Shown here one piece after another: positions 54,334-63,240 of a DNA stretch of 64,000 bases. This DNA comes from Gemmatimonadota bacterium. GTDB taxonomy: Bacteria; Gemmatimonadota; Gemmatimonadetes; Gemmatimonadales; Gemmatimonadaceae. The DNA is taken from positions 98,888 through 162,887 of the forward strand of contig JAJTHG010000017.1 of the NCBI GenBank assembly GCA_021298835.1, in the 5' to 3' direction. The position numbers and the translations under genes are program-made. Position 1 is the first letter of the stretch, and every line of letters begins with the position of its first letter. The notes below the pieces were generated by a model. The model saw only the letters and a list, made by a program, of their open reading frames with translations, ran no database searches and was not told where the DNA came from.

Positions 54334-55011
54334 ATGAGCGACGGACTTTCCCGGCGCGCCGCGCTCGGGCGGCTGGCGGCGCTGCCGATACTGCCGGCGC
54401 TGCCGATCCTGCCGGCCCTGCCGACGGTCGAGCGGGTGCTCGATCCGGCGGGCGGGGCGGCGGACGCCACCGCGCCGGCCGATGCGCTGCCCCCGCGCCG
54501 CGAACCCGCCGGCGCCGACGGCACCGTGCCCGCGCCCAACCGCAAGCCGACGTTCTTCACGCCGGCGGAGTACGCCACGATCAAGGTGCTGGTGGACGAC
54601 ATCATCCCGCGGGACGAGCGCTCGGGTTCGGCGACCGATGCCGGCGTCCCCGCCTACATCGACTGGACGGCGACCGACCAGCCCTCGCTGCACGTGCCGC
54701 TGCGCGGGGGGCTCGCCTGGCTCGACGCCGAGTGCCGACGCCGCTACGGCGCGCCGTACGCCACGCTGCCGACGGCGAAGCGGCACGCGATGCTCGACGA
54801 CATCGCCTACCCGAGGCGCGCTCGGCCCGAATGCTCGCAAGGGGTGGCGTTCTTCACCCGCCTGCGCGACCTCACGGCGAGCGGGTTCTGGTCGTCGGCG
54901 ACGGGGCACCGCGACCTGGGCTTCACCGGGCAGGTGGCTGCCGAATGGACCGGCGTCCCCGACGCCGTACTCAGGCACCTGGGCGTCAGCTACGAGGAAT
55001 GGGGCAAGTGA
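54334..55011 (+). CDS. Gluconate 2-dehydrogenase subunit 3-family protein (Tat-exported small subunit)
   Basis: A 225-residue protein with a Tat leader (SRRAALGRL) whose hydrophobic core is a repeated LPILPA. The mature part has the subunit-3 pattern: FFTPAEYATIKVLVDDIIP, SATDAGVPAYIDW, WLDAECRRRYG and a late FFTRLRDLTASGFWSS. In known complexes this subunit chaperones and exports the FAD subunit. GGAGGG lies 4 nt before the ATG. Its stop overlaps the GTG of the next gene. Confidence 0.88.
   Translation: MSDGLSRRAALGRLAALPILPALPILPALPTVERVLDPAGGAADATAPADALPPRREPAGADGTVPAPNRKPTFFTPAEYATIKVLVDDIIPRDERSGSATDAGVPAYIDWTATDQPSLHVPLRGGLAWLDAECRRRYGAPYATLPTAKRHAMLDDIAYPRRARPECSQGVAFFTRLRDLTASGFWSSATGHRDLGFTGQVAAEWTGVPDAVLRHLGVSYEEWGK
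54382..54423. repeat. 18-bp repeat in a Tat leader core
   Basis: Two 18-bp units with two differences, plus six bases, encode LPILPA-LPILPA-LP, the hydrophobic core of the subunit-3 leader. Confidence 0.85.
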
Positions 55012-56240
55012 CTCTGCGCGTCGGCTTCATCGGGTCGGGCTTCAACACGCGGTTTCACCTCATGGCATGGCGCGGGGTGCGTCAGGCCAACGTGACCGGT
55101 ATCTGGTCGCCCAACTTCCGGCGTGCGGCCGATGCGGCGCGCTTCGCCGCCGAGCTCGACGTCGGGCAGGCGCGGGCGTTCCGGAGCATCACCGAGATGA
55201 TCGAGAGCGGCTCGGTGGACGCGATCTGGCTCTGCGGGCCGAACCACGCGCGGATCGAGAACGTCGAGGAGATCGTCTCCGCGCTCGCCCGCGGGCGCGG
55301 CACGCTCAAGGGGCTCGCCTGCGAGAAGCCGCTCGCGCGCACGGTCGCGGAGGCGAGGCAGGTGAAGAAGCTGGTGGACTCGGTCGGGCTGCCGACGGGC
55401 TACCTCGAGAACCAGCTCTTCGCCCCGCACGTCGAGGCGGGGAAGGCGCTGCTGTGGGCGCGCGGCGCGGCGACGACCGGCCGCCCCTACCTCGCGCGCG
55501 CGGCCGAGGAGCACAGCGGGCCGCACATGCCGTGGTTCTGGCAGGGGCGGCTGCAGGGCGGTGGGGTGCTCAACGACATGATGTGCCACTCGGTGCTGGT
55601 GGTGCGCCATCTCCTGACGCATCCCGACGAGCCGCTCTCCGCGGTGCGCCCCGCGCGGGTGACGGGGCACATCGCGTCGCTCAAGTGGAGCCGCCCCGAG
55701 TACGTGAAGGAACTGAAGAAGACGATGGGCCCCGAGGTGGACTATGCGAAGGCGCCGGCCGAGGACTTCGCGGCGGTGAACGTGGAGTTCGAGGTGCCGG
55801 GCGGCGGGATGGCGATCGGCGAGGCGACGACCTCGTGGTCGTTCGTCGGCGCGGGCCTGCGGCTGTCGGCCGAGTGCCTGGGGCCCGAGTACTCGATGCG
55901 CTGGAATTCGCTCGACAGCGGGCTGCAGCTCTTCTTCTCGCGCCGCGTGAAGGGGAAGTCGGGCGAGGATCTGGTGGAGAAGCAGAACGCCGAGCAGGGC
56001 GTGATGCCGGTGGTGCCGGAGGAGTACCTGGCGTACGGCTACACGAACGAGGACCGGCACTTCGTGCGGGCGTTCCTGGGCAAGGAGCAGCCGCGGCTCA
56101 CGTTCGAGCACGGGCTCGAGGTGGTGCAGCTGCTGATGACGGCGTACCAGTCGGCGGAGCAGGGGAAGACGCTCGCGTTCCCGCCGAAGGGGCTGGACAA
56201 GTTCGTGCCGAAGGTGGCGCAGGGGGCCTGGCGGCCGTAG
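55008..56240 (+). CDS. Gfo/Idh/MocA-family oxidoreductase
   Basis: A 410-residue NAD(P)-dependent dehydrogenase. Rossmann start RVGFIGSGFNTRFHL, DAIWLCGPNHAR, the EKP catalytic lysine motif in GLACEKPLART, and the histidine helix GGGVLNDMMCHSVLVVRH are all present. It lacks an export signal, so it would reduce imported keto-sugars (or oxidise sugars) in the cytoplasm. GTG 55008 overlaps the preceding stop and has GAGGA 9 nt upstream; ATG 54999 in frame is an alternative without proper spacing. It is the last gene of the array. Confidence 0.88.
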   Translation: MTLRVGFIGSGFNTRFHLMAWRGVRQANVTGIWSPNFRRAADAARFAAELDVGQARAFRSITEMIESGSVDAIWLCGPNHARIENVEEIVSALARGRGTLKGLACEKPLARTVAEARQVKKLVDSVGLPTGYLENQLFAPHVEAGKALLWARGAATTGRPYLARAAEEHSGPHMPWFWQGRLQGGGVLNDMMCHSVLVVRHLLTHPDEPLSAVRPARVTGHIASLKWSRPEYVKELKKTMGPEVDYAKAPAEDFAAVNVEFEVPGGGMAIGEATTSWSFVGAGLRLSAECLGPEYSMRWNSLDSGLQLFFSRRVKGKSGEDLVEKQNAEQGVMPVVPEEYLAYGYTNEDRHFVRAFLGKEQPRLTFEHGLEVVQLLMTAYQSAEQGKTLAFPPKGLDKFVPKVAQGAWRP

Positions 56241-56250
56241 GTGGGCCCGT

Positions 56251-56278
56251 CGGCGCACGCCGCACGGCGCACGCCGCG
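56251..56278. repeat. 14-bp direct repeat in a convergent gap
   Basis: Two 14-bp copies (one base different) of cggcgcacgccgca lie between the convergent Gfo/Idh and MFS genes. No clear terminator stem is seen in this 86-bp gap. Confidence 0.6.
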
Positions 56279-56326
56279 CGCCGCAGCGCCTGCGCCGGGT
56301 CCTGCCGCGCGAGGGAAACCCGTCCC

Positions 56327-57532
56327 CTACGCCGCCGCTGGCCGCGCCGCCGCCGCTTCCTCCGGCCGGAACGCCACCGCGAAGACGAGCAGCACCGCGA
56401 CGGCCATCCCCGCCGGGATCAGCCAGATCGTCTGCCAGTCGTGCCCCGTGGCGAGGCGATTCGCGTCCACGACGCGCCCCGAGAGCCACGACCCCACGAA
56501 CTGGCCGGCACCGGTGGTGAGCACCGTCAGGAACCCCTGCGCCGCCGCGCGGATCTTCGCGTCGGCGCGCTGGTCCACCCAGATCTGCCCGGTGACGAAG
56601 AAGAAGTCGTAGCAGATGCCGTGGAGGACGATGCCGGCGTAGAGCAGCGCCATGCCGCTGCCCGCGTCGCCGAAGGCGAAGGCCACGTAGCGGATGGCCC
56701 ACGCGAGCATGCCGACGAGCAGCATCTTCTTGACGCCGAGCCGCACCGCGAAGAAGGGCATGAGCAGCATGAAGCCGATCTCGCTCATCTGCCCGAGGGT
56801 CATCTTGCTCGCCGCCGAGGCGACACCGATCTCGTTCAGGAAGACGTTCGTGAAGGCGTAGTAGAACTGCAGCGGGATGCACACGAGGAAGCTGCCGATC
56901 GCGAAGACCGCGAACGACCGGTCCTTGAGCAGGGCGAGGGCGTCGAGGCCGAGCACCGCCCGCACCGAGACGCGCTGGCCCCGGGCCGGCGGCGGCGTGT
57001 GCGGCAGGACGAGCGAGAGCAGCGCCATCGCGACCGACGAGGCCGCCGCGATGCGGAGCGGCGTGGCCGTCGTCTCGATCGCGAGCGCGCCGATGAGCAG
57101 GCCGGCGGCGATCCAGCCGATGGTGCCGAGCACGCGCACACGCGGGAAGTCGCGGGCGGCATCCGGCAGGTGATGGAAGGCGACCGCGTTGGTGAGCGAG
57201 AGCGTCGGCACGTACGCGAGGGCGTAGCCGAGCAGCACGGCGTACACGGCGCCGAACTCGGCCTGCTGCGACGCCACGTACAGCAGCCCCGCCCCCGCCA
57301 GGTGCAGCACCGCGAGCAGCTTCTCGCTGGCGAAGAAGCGGTCGGCGATCATCCCCACCGTGAACGGCGCGACGATCGCCCCGAGGTTGAAGGTGCCGTA
57401 CGCGAGGCCGATCTGCGCCCCGTCGAACGAGAGCCCCTGGGCCATCCACGAGCCCGCGGTGACGAACCAGCACCCCCAGACGAAGTACTGGAGGAACATC
57501 ATCGCCGAGAGGCGGAACCGGACGCCGCTCAC
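56327..57532 (-). CDS. MFS transporter of the nucleoside:H+ symporter (NupG-like) type
   Basis: A 401-residue, twelve-helix permease beginning [25 protein letters not shown]. It has [22 protein letters not shown] and the domain-linking loop near residue 195, and later [19 protein letters not shown] and [17 protein letters not shown], all typical of the NupG/XapB group used for nucleosides or sugars. GTG 57532 overlaps the stop of the DUF1080 gene upstream, so import is coupled to glycoside cleavage; a keto-sugar substrate is plausible. Confidence 0.87.
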   Translation of the reverse strand: MSGVRFRLSAMMFLQYFVWGCWFVTAGSWMAQGLSFDGAQIGLAYGTFNLGAIVAPFTVGMIADRFFASEKLLAVLHLAGAGLLYVASQQAEFGAVYAVLLGYALAYVPTLSLTNAVAFHHLPDAARDFPRVRVLGTIGWIAAGLLIGALAIETTATPLRIAAASSVAMALLSLVLPHTPPPARGQRVSVRAVLGLDALALLKDRSFAVFAIGSFLVCIPLQFYYAFTNVFLNEIGVASAASKMTLGQMSEIGFMLLMPFFAVRLGVKKMLLVGMLAWAIRYVAFAFGDAGSGMALLYAGIVLHGICYDFFFVTGQIWVDQRADAKIRAAAQGFLTVLTTGAGQFVGSWLSGRVVDANRLATGHDWQTIWLIPAGMAVAVLLVFAVAFRPEEAAAARPAAA

Positions 57533-58269
57533 TTGGGGGCCTTCCGCGCGGCGTCGAGATCCTTGAGCCGGACGTTGCGGAACCAGATGTCGGTGCTGTG
57601 GTCTCCCTGCAGTACGACGTAGCCGCGGCCGAACGTGCCGTAGGTCGGGACGTCCTTCCACTTCGACGCCGCGACGCGCCGCTTCCAGTCGGGGGAGCCG
57701 AGCTCGTACTCGAGGGCCTTCGTGCCGTTCATCCAGTGCTCGACGTGCATGCCGCGCACGACCAGCCGGATGCGGTTCCACTGGTTGGCCCCCTTGGCGA
57801 GCCCCGCGGGGATGGCCTCGACGGCGTAGTTCGCCCCGGCCGAGGTGAGGCGGTTCCTGCCGTCGGGGTGGCCGGCGTCGTCGAGGATCTGCATCTCGGG
57901 GCCGCCTTCCCACGGCATCGCGGTGGTCTCGGAGGCGTGGAACATGATGCCGCTGTTGGCGCCGGGGCCGACCTTCCATTCGAGTTCGAGCTCGAAGTCA
58001 CCGAGCTCGCGATCGAACACGATGTCGCCCCCCGGGCCCTCGCGCGTCATCGCGCCGTCCTTCACGACCCAGCCACGGGCGCCCGAGGGTTGCCGCCAGC
58101 CCCGCCAGCCGGTGAGGGTCCGGCCGTCGAAGATGGAGACCCAGTCGGCCTGGGCGGCGGCGCGGCCGCGCGGCCCGCGCGGTCGCCCGGATCCGTCCTG
58201 GGCGGCGAGGCGGGTGGCGAGGGTCGCGGTGGCGATCGCGAGCAGGAGTGCGGTGGCGACGAGGCGCAT
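57529..58269 (-). CDS. DUF1080 (3-keto-disaccharide hydrolase-family) secreted protein
   Basis: A 246-residue concanavalin-like beta-sandwich protein with a signal peptide (about 1-23, ending LAAQ). The hallmark [16 protein letters not shown] is followed by [41 protein letters not shown] and the final [11 protein letters not shown]. Members have been shown to hydrolyse 3-keto-glycosides. Together with the GMC dehydrogenase genes facing it, this is the strongest pointer to 3-keto-sugar metabolism. A GTATCATAC palindrome (58295-58303), 25 nt before the ATG, may be part of its promoter. Confidence 0.9.
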   Translation of the reverse strand: MRLVATALLLAIATATLATRLAAQDGSGRPRGPRGRAAAQADWVSIFDGRTLTGWRGWRQPSGARGWVVKDGAMTREGPGGDIVFDRELGDFELELEWKVGPGANSGIMFHASETTAMPWEGGPEMQILDDAGHPDGRNRLTSAGANYAVEAIPAGLAKGANQWNRIRLVVRGMHVEHWMNGTKALEYELGSPDWKRRVAASKWKDVPTYGTFGRGYVVLQGDHSTDIWFRNVRLKDLDAARKAPK

Positions 58270-58335
58270 CGGGAAGTCGCGGGGGAGGGTCGGCGTATCA
58301 TACGGGCCGGTCCCGCACGGGGCGAGGTGCCCCGC

Positions 58336-58342
58336 TAGCTTT
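58336..58342 (+). promoter_or_regulatory. Candidate -7 element (TAGCTTT) of the symporter operon
   Basis: TAGCTTT ends 7 nt before ATG 58350, which would give an essentially leaderless message. Confidence 0.4.
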
Positions 58343-58349
58343 CGCGCTC

Positions 58350-58481
58350 ATGACCGAGCCGTCGTCGACCGAGCCACCGTCGCCCCGCCCCGGCTTCCTC
58401 GCCACGCTCGTGCGCGTGCTGCTGGTGCAGGCGATCGCCCTCGGGGCACTCGCGCTCCTCCAGTACCGGTACGGTCGCTGA
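58350..58481 (+). CDS. 43-residue single-helix membrane protein
   Basis: A tiny protein with a Pro/Ser/Thr-rich start (about 1-14), one hydrophobic helix (about 17-37, FLATLVRVLLVQAIALGALALL) read in two parts, and a basic end QYRYGR. Its stop codon shares a base with the ATG of the sodium:solute symporter (TGATG), so the two are made together. Small membrane partners are known for several transporters of this class, but this one matches no family that I recognise. It could also serve only for translational coupling. Confidence 0.6.
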   Translation: MTEPSSTEPPSPRPGFLATLVRVLLVQAIALGALALLQYRYGR

Positions 58482-60151
58482 TGCGCTGGCTCGACTGGGT
58501 CGTCATCGTCGCGTGGCTGGTGTTCGTCGTCGGCGACTCGCTGCGCCGGACGCGAGGGACGACCGGGCTGACGGGCTACTTCCTGGCCAACCGCTCGCTG
58601 CCCTGGTGGGCGGTGGGGCTCTCGGTGATGGCCACGCAGCTCTCGGCCATCACGATGATCGGCACCACCGGCCAGGGGGCGACGGACGGGCTCAGGTTCG
58701 TGCAGTTCTACTTCGGGCTGCCGCTGGCGATGGTGATCCTCGGCGTGACCCTCGTGCCCTTCCTGCACGGCGCCCGGGTGTTCACCGCCTACGAGTACCT
58801 CGAGCGTCGCTTCGACGCGAAGACGCGGGCGCTGACGGCGTTCCTCTTCCTGTGTTCGCGGGGACTCAGCTGCGGGACGATCATCGCGGCGCCGGCGGTG
58901 GTCTTCGCCGGCATCTTCGGGTGGGACCTGCGGTTCACGGTGGCGCTCATCGGCATCCCCACGGTGCTGTACACGATGATCGGCGGCGTGCAGGCGGTGG
59001 CGTGGGCGGACGTCAAGCAGATGGTGATCATCACCGGCTCGCTGCTGGCGATCGTCGTGGTGCTGCTGCTGCGGATTCCCGTCACGCCCGACGAGGCGCT
59101 CGTGGTGGCGGGGACGGCCGGCCGCATGCAGCCCTTCGACTGGTCGTTCGACGTCACCAAGACGTACACGGTGTGGTCGGGGCTGATCGGCGGGACGTTC
59201 CTCATGCTGTCGTACTTCGGCACCGACCAGTCGCAGGTGCAGCGCTACCTGACCGCCAAGTCGGTGGCCGAGGCGCGCACCTCGCTGTTGATGTCGGCCT
59301 ACTGGAAGATCCCGCTGCAGGCGCTGGTCCTGCTGATCGGCGTGCTGGTGTTCGTGTTCTACGTGTTCAACCGGCCGCCGATGCTGTTCAACCCGGCCCA
59401 CGACGCCCGCGTGCGCGAGGCCGAGCCGGCGGCGTATCGCGACCTGCAGACTCGGCACGAGGTGGCGTGGGGGCTGCGTCGGCAGCTCGCCCCGGCGATC
59501 GGGGGGCGCGGCGGCTGGGCCGTCGAGACGTTCCGCAAGGCGGACTCGGCGCTCGTGACGACGCGCACCGAGGCGCTGGCGCTCGCGGGTCGGGTGACGG
59601 GCGAGAACAGCCGCGACGTCAACTACATCATCCCGCACTTCGTGCGGACGCAGCTGCCGGTGGGGCTCGCGGGGCTCTTCATCGCGGCGATCCTCGCGGC
59701 GGCGATGTCGGCCGTCTCGGCCGAGCTCAACTCGCTGGCCTCGGCGACGGTGATCGACTTCTACCGCCGCTGGGTGCGACCCGAGGCGACGGACGCGCAC
59801 TTCCTCGCCGTCTCGCGCGGCGCGACGGCGTTGTGGGGGCTCGCCGCCTGCGTGGTGGCCACCTACGCGGCCTCGCTCGGCTCGCTGATCGAGGTGGTGA
59901 ACCGCTTCGGGTCGTTCTTCTACGGCAGCATCCTCGGGGTCTTCCTGCTCGCGATGGCGCCGTGGGCGCGGGCCGGCGGGGCGTTCGTCGGGCTGATCGC
60001 CGGGATGACCGTCGTGGGGCTGGTGTCGTTCGGGGCGCCGCAGGTGAGCTTCCTCTGGCACAACGTGATCGGGGCAGTGACCGTGGTGCTCGTGGGGTCG
60101 GTGTTGCGGGTCGGGGCGTCCGGGACGGTCGCGAAGGCGGGGGCGGCGTGA
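58481..60151 (+). CDS. Sodium:solute symporter (SSS family)
   Basis: A 556-residue permease with about thirteen helices. It shows the SSS hallmarks YFLANRSLPWWAVGLSVMATQLSAITMIG, the GVTLVPFLH and AYEYLERRF segments, CGTIIAAPAVV, MIGGVQAVAWADVKQM, DQSQVQRYLTAKS, and AAAMSAVSAELNSLASATVIDFYRR in the sodium-site helix. An extra 100-residue external loop (about 305-375) is rich in Arg and Ala. Sugar or myo-inositol transporters of this family are similar. It is coupled to the small membrane protein upstream and the APC permease downstream (GTGA). Confidence 0.9.
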   Translation: MRWLDWVVIVAWLVFVVGDSLRRTRGTTGLTGYFLANRSLPWWAVGLSVMATQLSAITMIGTTGQGATDGLRFVQFYFGLPLAMVILGVTLVPFLHGARVFTAYEYLERRFDAKTRALTAFLFLCSRGLSCGTIIAAPAVVFAGIFGWDLRFTVALIGIPTVLYTMIGGVQAVAWADVKQMVIITGSLLAIVVVLLLRIPVTPDEALVVAGTAGRMQPFDWSFDVTKTYTVWSGLIGGTFLMLSYFGTDQSQVQRYLTAKSVAEARTSLLMSAYWKIPLQALVLLIGVLVFVFYVFNRPPMLFNPAHDARVREAEPAAYRDLQTRHEVAWGLRRQLAPAIGGRGGWAVETFRKADSALVTTRTEALALAGRVTGENSRDVNYIIPHFVRTQLPVGLAGLFIAAILAAAMSAVSAELNSLASATVIDFYRRWVRPEATDAHFLAVSRGATALWGLAACVVATYAASLGSLIEVVNRFGSFFYGSILGVFLLAMAPWARAGGAFVGLIAGMTVVGLVSFGAPQVSFLWHNVIGAVTVVLVGSVLRVGASGTVAKAGAA

Positions 60152-61608
60152 GCGCCAGCGGGCTCAAGCGCGACCTCGGCGTCCTGGGACTCGTGGCCAC
60201 CGGGGTCGGCTCGATGGTGGGGGCCGGGATCAACATCGTCCCCTTCGCGCTGCAGCGGTCGGTGCCGGTGGGGCCCCACACGCTGTCGGCGTATGCGCTG
60301 GCGGCGGTGCCCGCCGTGCTGGCCGCGCTGTGCTATGCCATGCTCGCGAGCGCGATGCCGCGCGCCGGCGGCAGCTACGTGTACGTCAGCCGTTCGCTCG
60401 GCGCCTACGCCGGGTTCGTGGCGAGTTTCTCGCAGTGGGTCGGACTCTGCATCGCCATCGGCGTCGTGTCGTACGTCATCGCCCCGTTCCTGCGCGACAC
60501 CGCGGCAGCGGCGGGATGGCTGGGCGTCGCGGGCTGGCTCGACCGGGGACCGGTGCGCCTGCTGATCGCGCTCGGCGCGCTGTGGGGGGCGTGGGGGCTC
60601 AACCGGCTCGGGGTGAAGGCCGTGGCGTCGGCGCTGGTGCCGTTGATGGTGCTGACGTTCGCGTGCGGCGGTCTGGTGATCTGGGCGGGGGCCACGCACG
60701 ACCACGCCGCCTATGCCGCGGTCGTCCCCGCGGCGCTCGGGGTGACGGCCGAGGCCCGGCCGCTGTCGGCCGTGATGCTGCCCGCGGCGGCGGTGCTGTT
60801 CTCGAGCTTCATCGGGTTCGACGCGATCGCGCAGGCCGGCGGCGAGGCGCGCGATCCCTCGCGGACGCTGCCGCTGGCGATCGGCCTGGCGATCGGCGTC
60901 GTGGGGGCGTTCTACCTCGCCTTCACGTGGGCGGTGCACCACGCCGTCCCGTGGCCGTACCTCGCGCAGGAGGCGGCGCGGCGCGACGTCTCGGCGCCGG
61001 GACTCCTGGCGCCGCTCGTCTCGCGGCCGGTCGCGGTGCTGATGGTCGCCGGGGCGGCGATCGCGCTCATCAAGGACCTGCCCGGCATGCTGCTTGGCGT
61101 CTCGCGCCTCTGCTTCGCGTGGGCGAGCGACGGGATCATGCCGCGCGGCCTGCTGCGCGTGCACCCGGTACGCGGCACCCCCGACGCGGCGCTCCTGCTC
61201 TCGGCGGGACTCGCCACCGCCGGGATCCTCGGGAACCACTTCGCGGGCGACTTCTTCCTCGGCGTGGACATTCTGGTGACGGCGATGCTGGTGAACTTCC
61301 TCGCCGTGGCCGTGGCGGTGCTGGCCCTGCCGCGCACGAACCCGGCGCTCGACGCCGACGTCGCCGTGGTGCGGCATCGCGGCGTGCGGCGCGCCCTCGC
61401 GGCGGCGGCATTCGCGGTGCTGCTCGTCTTCGCCGTCCAGCACACGCGGCGCGACCTCGCGTCGGGCGCGGCGTGGTACGCGCAGTCCACGCCGACGTGG
61501 TTGCTCGTGATGGCGATCGGCACGGTGGTGTACGCGCGCGAGGTGCGTGCGCTGGCGCGGCGTGGCGGCGACCTCGCGGCGATCACCCGCGTGCTGCCAC
61601 CCGAATGA
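60148..61608 (+). CDS. APC-family amino acid permease
   Basis: A 486-residue, twelve-helix transporter. It begins with GLVATGVGSMVGAGINIVPF, the unwound helix-1 motif (GxG...) of APC carriers, then AMPRAGGSYVYVSRSLG, SSFIGFDAIAQAGGEARDPSRTLP in helix 6, and GMLLGVSRLCFAWASDGIMPRGL. The substrate is probably an amino acid, but the exact one is unknown. GTG 60148 overlaps the symporter stop. An aldo/keto reductase-RidA fusion follows 16 bp later. Confidence 0.9.
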   Translation: MSASGLKRDLGVLGLVATGVGSMVGAGINIVPFALQRSVPVGPHTLSAYALAAVPAVLAALCYAMLASAMPRAGGSYVYVSRSLGAYAGFVASFSQWVGLCIAIGVVSYVIAPFLRDTAAAAGWLGVAGWLDRGPVRLLIALGALWGAWGLNRLGVKAVASALVPLMVLTFACGGLVIWAGATHDHAAYAAVVPAALGVTAEARPLSAVMLPAAAVLFSSFIGFDAIAQAGGEARDPSRTLPLAIGLAIGVVGAFYLAFTWAVHHAVPWPYLAQEAARRDVSAPGLLAPLVSRPVAVLMVAGAAIALIKDLPGMLLGVSRLCFAWASDGIMPRGLLRVHPVRGTPDAALLLSAGLATAGILGNHFAGDFFLGVDILVTAMLVNFLAVAVAVLALPRTNPALDADVAVVRHRGVRRALAAAAFAVLLVFAVQHTRRDLASGAAWYAQSTPTWLLVMAIGTVVYAREVRALARRGGDLAAITRVLPPE

Positions 61609-61624
61609 GGCGCTCGACCGACCG

Positions 61625-63085
61625 ATGATCACGATCCCCCGCACGACCCTGGCGCCGGGCCTCGAGGCCTCCCGCGTGCTGACCGGCCTCTGGCAGCTGG
61701 CCGACCTGGAGCGCGACGGACGCCCCTTCGACCGTGACGCGGCCGCGCGCGCGATGGCCGAGTACGTGGACGCCGGCCTGACGACCTTCGACATGGCCGA
61801 CCACTACGGTTCGGCCGAGGACGTCACCGGGATCTTCCGGACGACCGTGCGCCCCGACGCTTCGGCGCAGTTCCTGACGAAGTGGGTTCCCGAGCCGGGC
61901 CCCGTGACGGCGGCGCAGGTGCGCACGGCGGTGGATCGCGCGTGCGCGCGCATGCGCACCGAGCGGATCGACCTGATGCAGTTCCACGCGTGGACGTGGG
62001 CGGATCCGCGTTGGCTCGACGCGCTATGGCACCTCGAGGCGCTGCGCGATGAGGGGCGCATCGGGGCGATCGGCCTGACGAACTTCGACACGGCGCACGT
62101 GCGCGTCGCGGCGGCGAGCGGGATCCGCATCGCCACCAACCAGGTGAGTGGCTCGCTGGTGGACCGGCGCTTCTCGGCGCGGCTCGCGCCGTACGCGCAA
62201 GCCCACGGCGTGGGGCTGCTGTGCTACGGCACGGTGCTCGGCGGCTTCCTGAGCGAGCGATGGCTGGGGGCACCCGAACCGGACTGGGACGCGCTCGAGA
62301 CGTGGTCGCAGATGAAGTACGGTCGGTTCATCCGCGCGGCGGGTGGCTGGCACCCCTTCCAGGCGCTGCTCGAGACGGTGGCGACGATCGCGCGGCGGCA
62401 CGGCGTGTCGGTGGCCAACGTCGCGTGCCGCTGGGTGCTCGACCAGCCGGGTGTGGCGGGGATCATCGTGGGGGCGCGGCTGGGGAAGTCGGCGCACGTG
62501 GCGGACACGGCGCGGATCTTCGGCTTCGCGCTCGACGACGCCGACCGCGCGGCGATCGCGGCGGCGCAGGCGGCCCTGACGCCCATCCCCGGCGACTGCG
62601 GCGATGAGTACCGCCAGCCGCCGTTCCTGACGGCGAGCGGCGACCTGAGTCACCATGTGTCGAACTTCCCGAAGCCGTTCGAGGTGCGCGCGCGGGCTGG
62701 TGGCGGGCAGCAGGCCTTCAGCGGCACGGTATGGGAACCGATGGCCGGCTACTGCCGTGCGGTGCGCGTGGGGGACCGCATCGTCGTCTCGGGGACCACG
62801 GCGACTCATGGCCCGCGGGCGATCGGCGGCACCGACGCGGCGGCGCAGGCGCACTTCGCGATCGACAAGATCGCCGGGGCGCTGCAGTCGCTCGGCGGAC
62901 GGCTCGAGGATGTGATCCGCACGCGCGTGTTCGTGTCGGATCGTGCGCACTGGGAACCCGTGGCGCGGGCGCATGGGGAGCGGTTCGGGCACGTCCAGCC
63001 GGCGAACACGCTGGTCGAGGCGCGGCTGATCGGAGACGAGTACCTGGTGGAGATCGAGGCGGAGGCGGTGGTTGGGGGCGGGTGA
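61625..63085 (+). CDS. Aldo/keto reductase fused to a RidA-family domain
   Basis: A 486-residue bifunctional protein. The N-terminal half (about 1-325) is an aldo/keto reductase with the full catalytic tetrad D56, Y61, K86 and H121 and an NADPH-site GIIVGARLGKSAHV. The C-terminal part (about 345-486) is a RidA/YjgF domain (VSGTTATHGP, VIRTRVFVSD, EARL, VEIEAEAVV) that keeps the active-site Arg and Glu used to hydrolyse reactive enamines/imines. An alpha-keto or imino intermediate handled by both halves is an inference. It is last in the symporter/permease operon. Confidence 0.9.
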   Translation: MITIPRTTLAPGLEASRVLTGLWQLADLERDGRPFDRDAAARAMAEYVDAGLTTFDMADHYGSAEDVTGIFRTTVRPDASAQFLTKWVPEPGPVTAAQVRTAVDRACARMRTERIDLMQFHAWTWADPRWLDALWHLEALRDEGRIGAIGLTNFDTAHVRVAAASGIRIATNQVSGSLVDRRFSARLAPYAQAHGVGLLCYGTVLGGFLSERWLGAPEPDWDALETWSQMKYGRFIRAAGGWHPFQALLETVATIARRHGVSVANVACRWVLDQPGVAGIIVGARLGKSAHVADTARIFGFALDDADRAAIAAAQAALTPIPGDCGDEYRQPPFLTASGDLSHHVSNFPKPFEVRARAGGGQQAFSGTVWEPMAGYCRAVRVGDRIVVSGTTATHGPRAIGGTDAAAQAHFAIDKIAGALQSLGGRLEDVIRTRVFVSDRAHWEPVARAHGERFGHVQPANTLVEARLIGDEYLVEIEAEAVVGGG

Positions 63086-63240
63086 GGTGCAGCGCACGGT
63101 TCCGCCGAGAGTGTGGACGGGACGTCGGGCGCGAGTACCCGTGGCACCGCCGTGATGCCGGGAGAGGTGTCGCCGACTGGAGGGAACCGGCGATGTCTCT
63201 CCGTTGCAGTCCTGCACGTGCTTGCCTATCCTTTCGGCGA

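Noticed and set aside
56251..56278. Terminator between the convergent Gfo/Idh and MFS genes
   Set aside because: The repeats are direct, not inverted, and no stem longer than a few pairs can be drawn.
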